In this document: in pieces, positions 1 through 10,289 of the stretch
How the letters are laid out: each line of letters opens with the position of its first letter
Numbering within the stretch: position 1 is the stretch's first letter
Assembly (NCBI GenBank): GCA_011503125.2
Contig: WWBZ02000016.1
Coordinates: 3,348,001 to 3,412,000, forward strand
DNA from: Botryosphaeria dothidea
Lineage: Eukaryota; Ascomycota; Dothideomycetes; Botryosphaeriales; Botryosphaeriaceae
Direction of reading: 5' to 3'
DNA length: 64,000 nucleotides
Position numbers and translations under genes: made by a program
The notes under the pieces: model-generated
Databases searched by the model: none
Told to the model about the DNA's origin: nothing
Seen by the model: only the letters and a program-made list of their open reading frames with translations

Positions 1-1101
1 GTTGAACTTGCATCTTACGGGGATCCTCGTACTCCTCAACAAAGGCATGACCGAAAGTGGTGCGGATCGTAGCGGCGGAGACCATTAGATGCTTGGCTTG
101 ATGGGGACAAGGAACGACCTGACTGGTCATTGGTGGAAGGCAAGACGGTGTGGGCGGCGGTTGGAAATAGCTTGTGTAGTTTCCGTAGGGCCTGCACGGG
201 ATCAGTAAATGAGCAGATAGTACGGGAGCATCCAGGCATACCATCTCGTATCATCGACGAAAAAGGACCGCCCTTCCATACGAGCAAGCCCATAGGCCAT
301 CCACATGGCCATCAAAGTCTTTCCCATACCCGCATCCGAAGTCTCCATCACGAAAGTCATGCTGGTTTCGCAGACTTCCATTTTCTTTCCCTCATACGTG
401 TTGCCCCGCCCCATGAGGGCATCATCCCAGCCCACAGCAGAGACCATTTTGGCGTTCCCCTTCGGATTCGGCAGGAGACCCTGCTCCATAGCGTCCCCGA
501 CATCGATGTAGTGCGGATCAACATAATAGTAACCCTTGTGATGACTTCCTTTGCCGTGAATCGTCATTGCAATCTCCTTCGCTTGGCTACACAGCTCCTG
601 GTACTGGCCTGGACGGAGCGGGAACTCGGAGTCGACAGGAATGGAGATAGACCATCTGGTTCTGCCCTTCAGGTCCGTCATCCCCACAACCGACGGTTCG
701 TCGGGCAGTAAGCTACCTCCGACCATCTCGTACTCGGAACCGTCGGCCGTCTGGTAGGTGACACCGTTCGGGGCACGGTGCGAGTACCACCAATGACGCA
801 CGCCCAGCCATCCCAGGAAGACGACACCACAGAAGACGACGAGAAGCTTGCGGAGCAGGCGCGAATAGCTGGAAGGCGATCTCCTCGGGTTCTTTGAGCC
901 CAGCGGGGGTAGACCAGGCGAGGGCGGAGGCGAGCGCGACAGCAGCAGTGGATCGCGGAGAGGGTCGCCGCGGGCGGAGCGAGGGGTACGCGGGGTGAGA
1001 AGGCCGCTCGGGGGCAGGGCGGAGGTGGAGGGCGAGTTGATGGACAGGTGGTGGTTCTTCCTAGCGTGCATTCTGGGCGAGTGGGGAGAGGGAATAAGCA
1101 T
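1..1101 (-). CDS. Type II membrane protein, possibly glycosyltransferase-like (3' end outside window)
   Basis: Exons 1101-242 and 191-1; the C-terminus lies beyond the window edge. The 50-bp intron 192-241 (gtatgc...gtgcag) splits the Trp codon of a DDTRW motif, and the frame stays open to base 1, reading RWPYGNYTSYF and then a Pro-rich stretch. A proline/serine-rich cytoplasmic tail of about 80 residues comes first. A single hydrophobic segment follows at about residues 84-103, with a basic residue before it, giving a type II topology and a lumenal or outer catalytic part. The FFVDD-x2-W-x-YG motif recalls fungal Golgi glycosyltransferase-like proteins (fucosyltransferase fold), but I do not recognise the family with certainty. 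The next Met (residue 11) is an alternative start. The gene model is well supported; the function is only a suggestion. Confidence 0.7.
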
Positions 1102-2019
1102 GGCGAGAGAGCGACAGTGTCTTTACACGGCGGGGCGGAGAAGGGGAGCCGTCAAGGCTGGACGAAAAATGCGGATTGGTTGCGAATGGAGGCAGAATGC
1201 GGAGCTAATGCAGGGCTGACTGAGCAGCTCGACGGCAGGGCGGATTGAAAAAGGAAAGGTCGAAGAGAGGGATGGAGTAGACCTGGGACCGGCAGGTGGC
1301 TGGCTGCAGAAAAGGCGCGCTGGCCGTGGGCGTGCAGCAGGAAGAGAAGCAGTTGAGACAAGCAATGTTACGCGTGCATGAGGGCTGATGAGGGCGGGCT
1401 CGGCGGCGGGAAGACGACGCGGCGCGCAAGGAGAGCAAACGAAGGAGACGGGCGCGGGCTTCGGGTCAGGGCATGGCGGCGCAATGAAGTAAGAATACAG
1501 GAGCGGAGGGGGCGGGAGAGGGTTGGTGGAGCGCTGCGAAAGGCACGCATGACGGGGACGGGTGTTGTGGCGCGCCAGGCAGGCCGGCCGGGGCCTGAAG
1601 CGGCGGGCGCTCGGACCGGACGGGGCTCGCGTGTGGCAGGCGTCAGGCTAAGGCTCCGTTGGCTGCTTCATCAAACGACCTCTCCTCCTCGACCCGAGCC
1701 TGCGCGTGAAACCAACCCAAGACGCCCGCTCACACGCACGCGTCGCACATCCGTTGCATCTACCCCGCCCCCTCGAGCGCGCTCCATTTTTTAAAAGCTA
1801 CACAAGCCTGCCTGTCCCCCGCAACCACATCCCTCCCTCCCCTTCGTGAAACGCGTGTATAACAGCCCTAACAATGAAATGCGACAGTGCCCGTCCAATG
1901 GGACGGCGAACAGGGTATCAAGAGTCGAGAAGGAAAGAAATGCCACGTCCGCCGCATGAAGCTGCCTGCGGATCCCCAGGAAAATGAACCAACAAACCCC
2001 CATTACTCCCCCGCCCAAC
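1102..2019. other. Intergenic, no gene seen
   Basis: GC-rich 918-bp gap between the start of the membrane-protein gene and the stop of the kinesin gene, both on the minus strand. It should hold the promoter of the former and the 3' UTR of the latter. Open frames here (up to 138 codons, plus strand 1378-1794) are Arg/Gly/Ala-rich, as expected by chance in GC-rich DNA, and show no family resemblance. Confidence 0.6.
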
Positions 2020-4959
2020 CTACGACGCTCCCCGGCCCTCAATCGCCATCCTAGCTATGCTCGTTCTTCTTGCATTGACCGTCGGTTGCCCAGAATCCAC
2101 CTGCTCCGAGATCATGTTGTCCAGCATCCTTGTAATGTCCTCTACATCTCGAGATCTCTTTTCTGACCGCGGTGATAGGAGCGCCACCGGGCTGGCTGCC
2201 GATGGCCGACTGGTATACGACGAGCCCGTACTGCCCCGGCTCCGATGTCCCGGCGTCCTCATCCCTAGCGATGTTCTCCGGTCTATTGATGCTCTCCGAT
2301 CCACCGACGTGTCGATTGTCAGATCCGCCACGTCGCGCTTCCTGGCCGCCGACCGCAGTGCCGACAGCATGCGATCCTTGTCGTCGAGTCGTGCTCTGAG
2401 ATCCGCGATCTCGTCGTCCTTCTCCTTGAGCAAAGTCTCGAACCCGCCCTCCTCAGCCGAGTGCGCCGAAGTCGCCAATGCCATTGACACACGCGAGTGG
2501 CTGGACCGTCGCGCTTGAAGCAGCCGCTTCTCCAACGTAGCAATGTACCGGTTCTTGTCCGCCAAATCCGCTTGGAGAGCCCTGACTTGCGCGCTATCGG
2601 TGGCTGTGCCGTCACCGTTTTCGCCAATAGAGTCGTCCTCCTCGGACGTGTGGTCCGGCGGGATGCCCGATCCCTGATTCGCGTACGAGGGAAAGGAGGC
2701 CGCCGAGCCTCCGGATGACATCCGGTTGAAATGTGGCACTTCCAGGGTTGCAGTCGAAGTTCGGGCCGATACCGTATGCGGCTCGCTGTTGCTCATCATC
2801 GAATTGCGGTACTGGAAGCCCATCGACGAGAAGGAGCGGCCGGAGTTGACACCGATTGACTTGGAGCTGAGGATGAGGCGGTTGAGGTGCTCGATACGCT
2901 CCTTCAAGGCCGTCCGTGCAAGCTGCATCTCGAGCATTTGCTCCCCGTGTCGGGCCGCCGCCTCTGCTTCCCGCGCTCTTTCCTCTTCCATGTCCACATC
3001 TTTGACCACCTTGACCTCCTCCTTTGTCTTGGTCTCGAGTTGCTTGCGGAGCTCCTGGATCTCCATACGGTACCTGTCCAGAAGCGCCCGGCTACCAGCA
3101 TCACCACCACCGGGAGCTGCCTCATCTGCCTTCTTGGCATGACTGATGATGTTGTTCTTTGCACGAGAGGCAAACTTGAGCGTGTTCAAAGTCTCGTTGA
3201 CATGAGTTGCGATCGAGGCGGGAGTTCCCGTGGATCCAATGGAGATCGTACACAGAATGCTGACAAGTGAGTTTCCAGATAGAGCCGGTTGCAGCAGACG
3301 AGTCAGTTTACTGTCTCTGTAGGGAAGATGCTTGTCTTTGTCTGCCCCCTTCTTTTCCTTCGCTTCAGACAAGCGAGCGATGACGGTACCAAGCGTTAGC
3401 AAACTTTTGTTGATGTGAGCACCCTCTGTCCTGCGCTCCTTATCCTCAGCAGCCTTTTCGGATCCTGCAAGATCGATTAGACTCAAAGTGGAAACCCGGA
3501 CGCCACCCGGAGTGATGGCAGTGCGCTTGGTATCCTGAAGTGCCACGCCTCCGGGTATACGTTCACGGCTTTCGACGACGATTTGGACAACTGCATGACT
3601 TCGTGAACTGCGAGCGTTGAATTGAGTTCCGGCCACTCTCCGGTTGTTATCACCTCTCGCAATGACGCGAAGCAGCTGCGTTGGACTCTGAACGATCTCT
3701 TCTTTCAAAGGAGTGGCGTATACGCCTCGCTTGCTGTCCTCTCTCAGCTTGATCTCCTCTTGCTGGATAGCCTGTGCGCCGGGTCCTGTCGCAGGCGGAT
3801 CTGAAAGAAGATCGTGAATCTTTTCGTTGTAGATTTCCAGGTAGCTTACGCGAAGCAAGAACTCTCGCTTTGGTGTTTCCCGAATGAACGAGAAGATATC
3901 TGTGATGGCCAACGGAATTACACCGGGTGAAGTTGCTGTTCCTTGCATAGAAAAGGTCTTTCCTGTGCCCGTCATTCCGTACGCGAAGACCGTTCCATGG
4001 TAACCTTCCATCACTCTACGGACCAACCGTTTTGCTGCGGCATCGTATACCCTGGCGTTGTTATCCTGGGTGGAGAAAACATTATCTGCTGATGGTCAGC
4101 CTATCGCCGTTTCACGCAAAAACTCAAAGCAGGCGCACGTACCGCTTTGAAAGTCGCCACCCTCCTTGCCCCTGTACGAGATGACGCCTCGCCGGCCGTC
4201 GAGCTCCCAATCCTGCAGACCCGAGTTCTCGTTGTTTGAGGCATTGGGGCGTACTCTGACGCTCACAATGACATTGCCTTTGGCATCCTTCCCGGAGTCC
4301 TTATCCGACGACATGGTCTTGCTGAGCTCACGCTCTTTATCCTCCTCACCGCCCATCTCTTCTATACCGGTTGAGTACGATCCATTTGCCGACGAGCTTC
4401 GACTCGGTGTGGGTGAAATCTCTGTCAACGCGCTCGGCGACATAAGGGGCGACTTGATTGCGGACAGCCCGCGACCCTTGACGCTGGGTCTCTTGCGCAA
4501 GGCACTACCGGGTACGCTCAACGAGCCAGCAGAGCCCCTTCGGTCAGTGGTCACGCCGTCCGGGGTGGTGGCAGCGGACAGCGGGCTCGAAGGATGGCTC
4601 TGGCGGCTGCTCTTGGGCGGCTGTGGGAAGGAGCCTATGCTGATTGTTTTGCGCAACGTTCTGTGCGGCGGCGGGCCGGATTGGGCCGTCTGGGAGGCCG
4701 CCTGCTGGGGGATGGTGGAGGAGGAATTGGCGTGTTTGCTCTGGGGCCTCATGGGTAGCGATGAGGAGGAGGCGCGGGCAGAAGGCGAGGGCGGCGGGCG
4801 GGCAGAGGGATTCGAGGCGGTGGAAATGCGGCGTTCCGGACTCGAGGGACCGGAGCGGGCGGTTGCAGGGCGCCGCGTCTTGGGGACTGGCAAGGCCGGC
4901 AGCGGGCCGGTGGGAGGGTTCATGGGGCGCGGCAGCGTGGTGGTTGTGGTGGTGGCCAT
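2020..4959 (-). CDS. kipA: Kinesin-7 family motor, KipA/Kip2-like
   Basis: Exons 4959-4143 and 4085-2020, intron 4086-4142 (57 bp), giving 960 residues. A Ser/Pro-rich N-terminal extension of about 228 residues precedes the motor domain (about 229-583). The motor begins at NVIVSVRVRP. It has the P-loop GMTGTGKT at 309-316, switch I NARSSRSH at 429-436 and switch II DLAGSE at 477-482, so all nucleotide-binding motifs are intact. A predicted coiled coil (about 605-690) and a second heptad region near 780-860 would dimerise it. A basic, Ser/Thr-rich tail ends the protein. In Aspergillus, KipA is a plus-end-directed motor needed for polarised growth and delivery of cell-end markers; that role is inferred here by family. 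The splice joins FQS to DNVFSTQ, restoring the conserved motor sequence. The kinesin call is very secure; the KipA/Kip2 subfamily is likely. Confidence 0.93.
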
Positions 4960-5993
4960 GGTGGTGACAGCGCGCTGGGTGGCGCCGATGTGCGGTGACT
5001 GACGCGGCGATGTTCAAGTGGACGAAGCCTGGGCGGTGGGCTCCGCGGCCATGGGCGGCTGTGTGTTGTTCACGAGTGGCTGGATCAGCGGGCGGCTGCA
5101 AGGACCATTCGCCGACGTGGACGAGGCGGAGAAGAGTGGCGGCGGTGGTTTCTCGTCCGTTTGGTGGGGACGCGGTCTCCTTGAGGGCAGCAGTTGCGAT
5201 GGAGGCCCAGGATATGGCAGGATATGGCAGTGGCCCGATTGGCGCACAGGGCAGTGCTGGTGCGGCGATGATACAGCGGCAGCGACAGACTGTGACACAC
5301 GAAGTGCGATGGGAAGAGCGGCCGGCAAGGCGGTTATCAGGCAACGTGCACGCGCTGGTGTGTGGGTGAAAGGGGAGGGCGCAGAGGGCGGGTGCGCGGT
5401 GGTGCCGCAGCGCAGCCTCTCTCGCGGGAATGATCAGCGCGATTGTTGTCGCCCGCTAGCCTGGCACCCGCCGGGCCTCCAGCGACGCAGCCCCTGAGCC
5501 CACTCAACGCCCACGAATCGCTGTTGAGATCGTCGCCGTCCCGTCGAATCAGCACGACAAATTCCGCCTGCCTGTCACGCCCGTTGCCCTGCACGACTCG
5601 CGCTCGACGCTGCACGCGTCCAACAGTGCCAATGCCGCTGCCCGCGATGCTTTACCAGGACATGCCTGTCTGTCGCTGCCACTTCCCGCTCTCCGCACCG
5701 AAACGTCCGCAAGGGACGCGTGAGGGTCCAGCGTGCCGTCGTGTGCTCGGGAGGAGCTGCCTTGCTGCCGCCTTGCGGCCGGCTCCCTGCAGCTGACGCC
5801 AAAAGGACAATCTCCCGCCGCACACCAACAGATCGCACGCGGAGATGACCACATTATCGCTGCATTACTAGCTGCTGCTTCTCTTGGACGGCAACCGAAA
5901 TCGTTTAATTTGCACAAGTTCCCTTTCTGGCCGACGAGGCCATGCACCCGCCCGCCGAGCCGCCACTTCTATGCACCCGACCCCGAAACCTAT
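4960..5993. promoter_or_regulatory. Intergenic: kinesin promoter and cyclase 3' UTR
   Basis: 1,034 bp between the start of the kinesin gene and the stop of the cyclase gene, both minus strand. It holds a tandem ATATGGCAGG-type duplication at about 5212-5230. I see no coding sequence or clear TATA box; the open frames are GC-driven shadows. Confidence 0.5.
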
Positions 5994-7677
5994 CTAGTGC
6001 GCGTGGCCGTTGACGGCGCGGCTGTGGCCATTGACGCCGTTCCCGTGCCCATTGACTCCATTCGACACGCCGTCGATGCCTGCCGCATTGTGCACCGCCG
6101 TCGACGCCTTGCTCGTGTACCCGTTCTGCACTGGCCCGCCCGTCGCGAACCCATCAACCGCGTCGTCGTTCATTACCGCCTTCTTCAGGCTCGATGTGCC
6201 GTTGCTGGGCTTCCTCTCTACTGCCGTGCCGTTGATTGTGTAGCCCGTGTCACTCGCGTCGACGTACGCTTCAAGGCCCTCGCCCTGTCGCGGGTACTCC
6301 TTCATCACCTGCTTGTGCAGGTGCAGCGCCTTGATCATCTCCTCGTGCGACACGTCATTCAGGAACACGCAGCTGCCGAGAGGGCTGGGGATGGCAGCCC
6401 GAAGCTTGCCATCACGGGTCTTGAGAATGGCCTTGGTACCCTTGTCGAGAATATCGTCGTCGAACTGAGGATGATCCATGGATAGCCCTGCTCGGGAGAA
6501 TAGATTTAGGATCCTCCGGTACTCGGCATTGCTCAGCTGGCCTCGCATGTTTGCTAGCGTTGCTGAGTATGCCATGTCGATGGAGATGGCATGTCCGTGG
6601 CGAAGAGGCACATCTGGAACCAGCTCGTGCAGCGGTGACCATCTGTAAAGGTCAGCAAGTGAACAACCCGGAGATTTCAGGAGGGGCTCACGTGTGTCCG
6701 TAAGCAATCACCCTATCAAGGCCAATCTCGTGAAGGTTCGGGGTCTCGAGCTCCAGCATTTTGTGGATGCCAGCCCTGTTGATCTTGTCCGCTGCAGCCC
6801 GAACCTCTGCGGGAGAGCCATCGGCACGACCGAAACCAGTCTTAATAAGCTCTTCGCAATATTTATCCAGCAGATTAAATGTATCGAGGTGTGCACATGT
6901 CGAGATCTTGATCAGTTCAGCGAACCCGTTTCGTACCTGAGCTTCCGGAAGTGTCCGCAGAAAGCCAAAATCGAGGAACGTGTGCAAAGGGGCATGGTAG
7001 GCACCGAGTCTGTTCTTGTAGTTGCCATAGTTGACAGCAACCTTGATCGAAACGGACGCATCGATGAGACCAATGACTGTCGTAGGAATGCGGATATAAT
7101 TGGTGTTTCGGCGATAGGCGGCACACGCGAATCTGCATGACCGGGTTAGATTGATTGGGACGAAGAGCTAATGGATCCAAGGAAATTGCAACTGTTGCAT
7201 GCCGTCTCGGCAATAATAGGAGCTTGTGTTGGGTTGGGTGTCTTTACCCGGCAACGTCAGTGACCAATCCACCTCCGACAACAAGAACCGGCTCCTGACT
7301 ACGTCAGCAAGACGAACATCACCTCTCCCTCACACGAAGACGCTCACCTTGCGCATGATTCCGAAATCAGTCATGGAGTCGGCAATGCTCAAGAAGGTGT
7401 CGATGGACTTTGCCTTCTCGCCTATCATGGTCTTGTGGATCTTGAGGTCGATCCGGTAGTGATCAAAGTACTCCTGCATCTGTACACCGTAGATGCTGAA
7501 GATATTGAAGTCCATCACCGCCAGACATCTTCCCCAACGCTCGTAACAATCTGCCAGCTGTCTGTTGCGGATGTCAAAGATGTTGTCCAGGAAGGTGAAG
7601 TCATATTCGATCTTCTCCCAGCCCTGGACATGGAACCCAGCCTGGGTCTCGGCAACGGTTGCTTTCATGTCTGACAT
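5994..7677 (-). CDS. Sedoheptulose-7-phosphate cyclase family, demethyl-4-deoxygadusol synthase (MysA-like)
   Basis: Exons 7677-7348, 7294-7248, 7132-6692 and 6642-5994; introns of 53, 115 and 49 bp; 488 residues. The protein belongs to the dehydroquinate-synthase-like sugar-phosphate cyclases. Its NAD-binding loop [10 protein letters not shown] is at 117-126. A metal-ligand Glu lies in FAELIKIS (E198), with histidines in YGHTWSPLH (H272, H278) and RHGH (H288/H290). Members convert sedoheptulose 7-phosphate to demethyl-4-deoxygadusol or 2-epi-5-epi-valiolone. I choose the former because a COMT-type methyltransferase and an ATP-grasp ligase follow, as in cyanobacterial mysABC. It is divergent from the methyltransferase across 7678-8850. 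Oddity: the last 80 or so residues are a low-complexity tail ending in repeated Asn-Gly-His units, outside the catalytic domain. EEVS activity cannot be excluded from sequence alone. Confidence 0.92.
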
Positions 7678-8850
7678 ATTGAATGGGGTATGAGGGTTGT
7701 GTAAAAGAGCAAAGAGGACAAAATTGAAGCGTCAACGGCAGAGGAGGGGTCTGATGGTGAATAAGACAACTGGAAAACTGGCGCTACTTGTACCCCTCCA
7801 CACCTTCCGACCGGATCAGACGAACACGAACTTGGTAGTACCGAGGATATGCAGGAAACAGCGCTCATGAATAACAGAAAGCGGTCACCCAAGTCACGCA
7901 GAGCGGAGCGTGGGGCTCTGATTGGCCGCGGGAGGCCCTCAGAAAGAGGCTTCGTGGGATGTTGATGTCGCCATTGAGAGCGAGCAGGTTTCGACAGGTT
8001 AGCTCGCACAAGAAAACGACAATTCTCAAGCGTGCGAAACCGCAAGTGCATTAGCACGACCCAGATCAATGTGGTGGACCAAGTCATGATGTAGGAGGGA
8101 TCGGACGCATGCCTCTGCATGTCGTCAGTACAGCGCAGGTCGACCCCACAGATCTAGATCCGGCGATGCTAGCGTCGAGATCTCAAGGCTCACGCCATTC
8201 GCGGGATGATAACGATGGGCAGCAGTAGGCAGGTGGGCCTCTGGGAACATCGGAAAGTATGGAGTGATGATGATGTTTACATCGAGCATTCGGGACGGAA
8301 GCGCGCTTTTTGCTGCGGGCCATGCGTCGCCGAGCACGCCCCGTGCGCCCCAAAGCCTCGACGACTGCCGGAAATAGAGCGTTTGGCTGCTGATCGCCTC
8401 GGGCGTGATAAGACTCGTGGCTTGCAACCCTTCCAAAAGGGGCGTCGGGAAGGATGTGAGATCGTAGCCGCGCCGTAGTGCCAGATCTCTGATGCGCGGT
8501 GCTGTTCCTGAGCCAGGCCCGTCCTTGCCCACTGTCCGCTGCCCCTCCCCCGCACTCGTTGTCCAGGTCGACGCGTCTCCCGCGTTTGCGACGACGCGGC
8601 CGCTTTTGCTGCACCATCCGCCCTTTTGCGCTGCCACTTCTCCGTGACTCTCCTGCACTGCGCCAAACGTGTCCAATTGCTTCACCTGTTCCCTTCTGCG
8701 TACTCTTTTCCCGTCGAACCCTGCCTTCGGGTCAGCTGCACTCAATTCGGATTCCATTGCCCGAATTGCCTGTCGCGTTTGGAGCAACTATTCCCGCTCC
8801 TCTTCTTTAAAGCAGTTCCTGCATTTGACAATCGCATCCACAAAAAAATT
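7678..8850. promoter_or_regulatory. Shared divergent promoter of the mycosporine-type gene pair
   Basis: 1,173 bp separate the ATG of the cyclase (minus strand) from the ATG of the methyltransferase (plus strand), so this is the natural place for co-regulation of the island. CCCCT/AGGGG (stress-response-element-like) pentamers occur several times (near 7745, 7793, 8432 and 8541). Their number is not clearly above chance in GC-rich DNA. A 220-codon minus-strand open frame at 8125-8787 resembles nothing known to me and is not called a gene. Confidence 0.55.
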
Positions 8851-9818
8851 ATGGCGAATTTCGACGAGACCAAAGCCTACGCTGAGAAGAAGGAGGTCTT
8901 TTTCGACGATGGGCGCGAGATCGAGCTTCTTCACTTTGTCTATGGTAGACCAAACATCGACGAGATCCGTGGCTCACCCGCGTGCGTGCTGGCTGCTATT
9001 GACGAGTTTGCTCGGACCAAATTTCTCATGAACGTTGGCGAGGATAAGGGGAGGATAGTGACCGACCTCATTGCTGAAGTCAAGCCCAAGACCATGGTAA
9101 GCTCTCCAGTGCAAGAATGCGCCGCCCAGCTGACGAGGCAACAGGTCGAACTCGGAGGTTACGTCGGTTACTCCTGCATTCTCTTCGGCGATGCCGTGCG
9201 CAAAGCTGGCGGAAAGCGTTACTTCAGCCTTGAGCGGAATCCGGAATTTGCGGCCGTCATTGCATCTCTGGTCGATCTTGCGGGCCTCAGCGACGTTGTC
9301 AAGGTGATTGTTGGCTCGAGCGACGCCTCGATCAGGAGACTCCATGCAGCAGGGGAGTTGCAGCATATCGATCTCATGTTCCTGGACCATTACAAGCCTG
9401 CCTACACCACTGATCTCAAGCTCTGCGAAGAGCTGAAGCTGATCATGCCAGGGTCTGTCCTGGCGGCCGACAATGTCATCACTCCGGGCAACCCTCCGTA
9501 CCTCGAGTACGTCCGAAGTAGCGTGGAGCAGAAGAGATCCGATGCAATCGCCAATGGCACGCTCGGCACAAATGGTGTTGACACGCGGTTTGCGGAAAGG
9601 ACGTCCAAACAATATCTTGCGCGTGAGGGAGAGGCCAAGCTCGATGTAAGCCGTAAAGGCAATCCGAACCTGATATATGAGAGCGAGGTGGTGAACAGCT
9701 TCGAGCCCACAGGTGAAAAGGTACCGCACCCGTCTGGACTGTGTTTTTGGAGCACTGGGCTAATAGGTTACGACAGGATGGCGTGGAGGTCACCCGGTGC
9801 GTCGGCGAGCATAGTTAA
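8851..9818 (+). CDS. SAM-dependent O-methyltransferase, COMT type (MysB-like)
   Basis: Exons 8851-9096, 9145-9720 and 9777-9818; introns of 48 and 56 bp; 287 residues. This is a class I methyltransferase of the catechol O-methyltransferase family. The SAM-binding motif VELGGYVGYS is at 83-92. The metal/catalytic set is FLDHYK (D163, K166) and AADN (D191, N192), matching the Asp/Lys/Asp-Asn arrangement of COMT. The first intron has no stop and a length divisible by three, so unspliced RNA would encode 16 extra residues just before the SAM motif; splicing restores the KPKTM-VELGGY junction. The last exon adds DGVEVTRCVG, the usual fungal ending. In the mycosporine pathway this enzyme makes 4-deoxygadusol from demethyl-4-deoxygadusol. 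The ATG at 8851 is chosen because the upstream in-frame sequence is unlike the family. Confidence 0.92.
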
Positions 9819-10289
9819 ATGCGGTGGCCAGGGGATATTGAATGATAGAGGATGTAGGCTGATATATGGAATGTGTAGCGATGAGTCTGAGGTAGCTTCG
9901 TTAATAATAGACTTCGATGAATCTCACGAGTGCGATGAAGCAAAAACTCAAAAGTGAAACGCTCCACATGACGTCGCGTTCACCCGCGCCTTCCCTTCCT
10001 GGAAGATGACTGGGATTTCCGCCTCTCAGTCTTTTCTAACGATACTACTCCATCGCGACAACTTGTTCTTCACCGCAATTGCAAAATATCGGCCAACTCT
10101 TGGTGCTCTTAGTGTGACAGAACGTAGCGCCCGAAACAGCGAGTCCATGACGTAGTTGTGCAGAATAATCATCTTTTCGCATAACCCGATCCTTTCAGGT
10201 CCCGCTGCGAACTTTCCCCGCACTCGATTCTTTACCAGGCGTGTTGATTCAATTGTCTACCGGTTCCTTTCGCCTGGCAGGAAGCAATC
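9819..10289. promoter_or_regulatory. Intergenic between methyltransferase and ATP-grasp genes
   Basis: 471 bp between two same-strand genes, containing the first gene's 3' UTR and the second's promoter. The stretch 10160-10289 is pyrimidine-rich on the plus strand, common just upstream of fungal start codons. No other feature is evident. Confidence 0.5.

Noticed and set aside
4166..5002. 278-codon plus-strand open frame
   Set aside because: Antisense to the first kinesin exon.
5733..6485. 250-codon plus-strand open frame
   Set aside because: Antisense to the last exon of the cyclase, whose minus-strand reading has clear motifs.
8125..8787. 220-codon minus-strand open frame in the cyclase/methyltransferase divergent region
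   Set aside because: No family similarity that I can see, overlapping open frames in other phases, and the location suits a promoter. A transcript could reopen the question.
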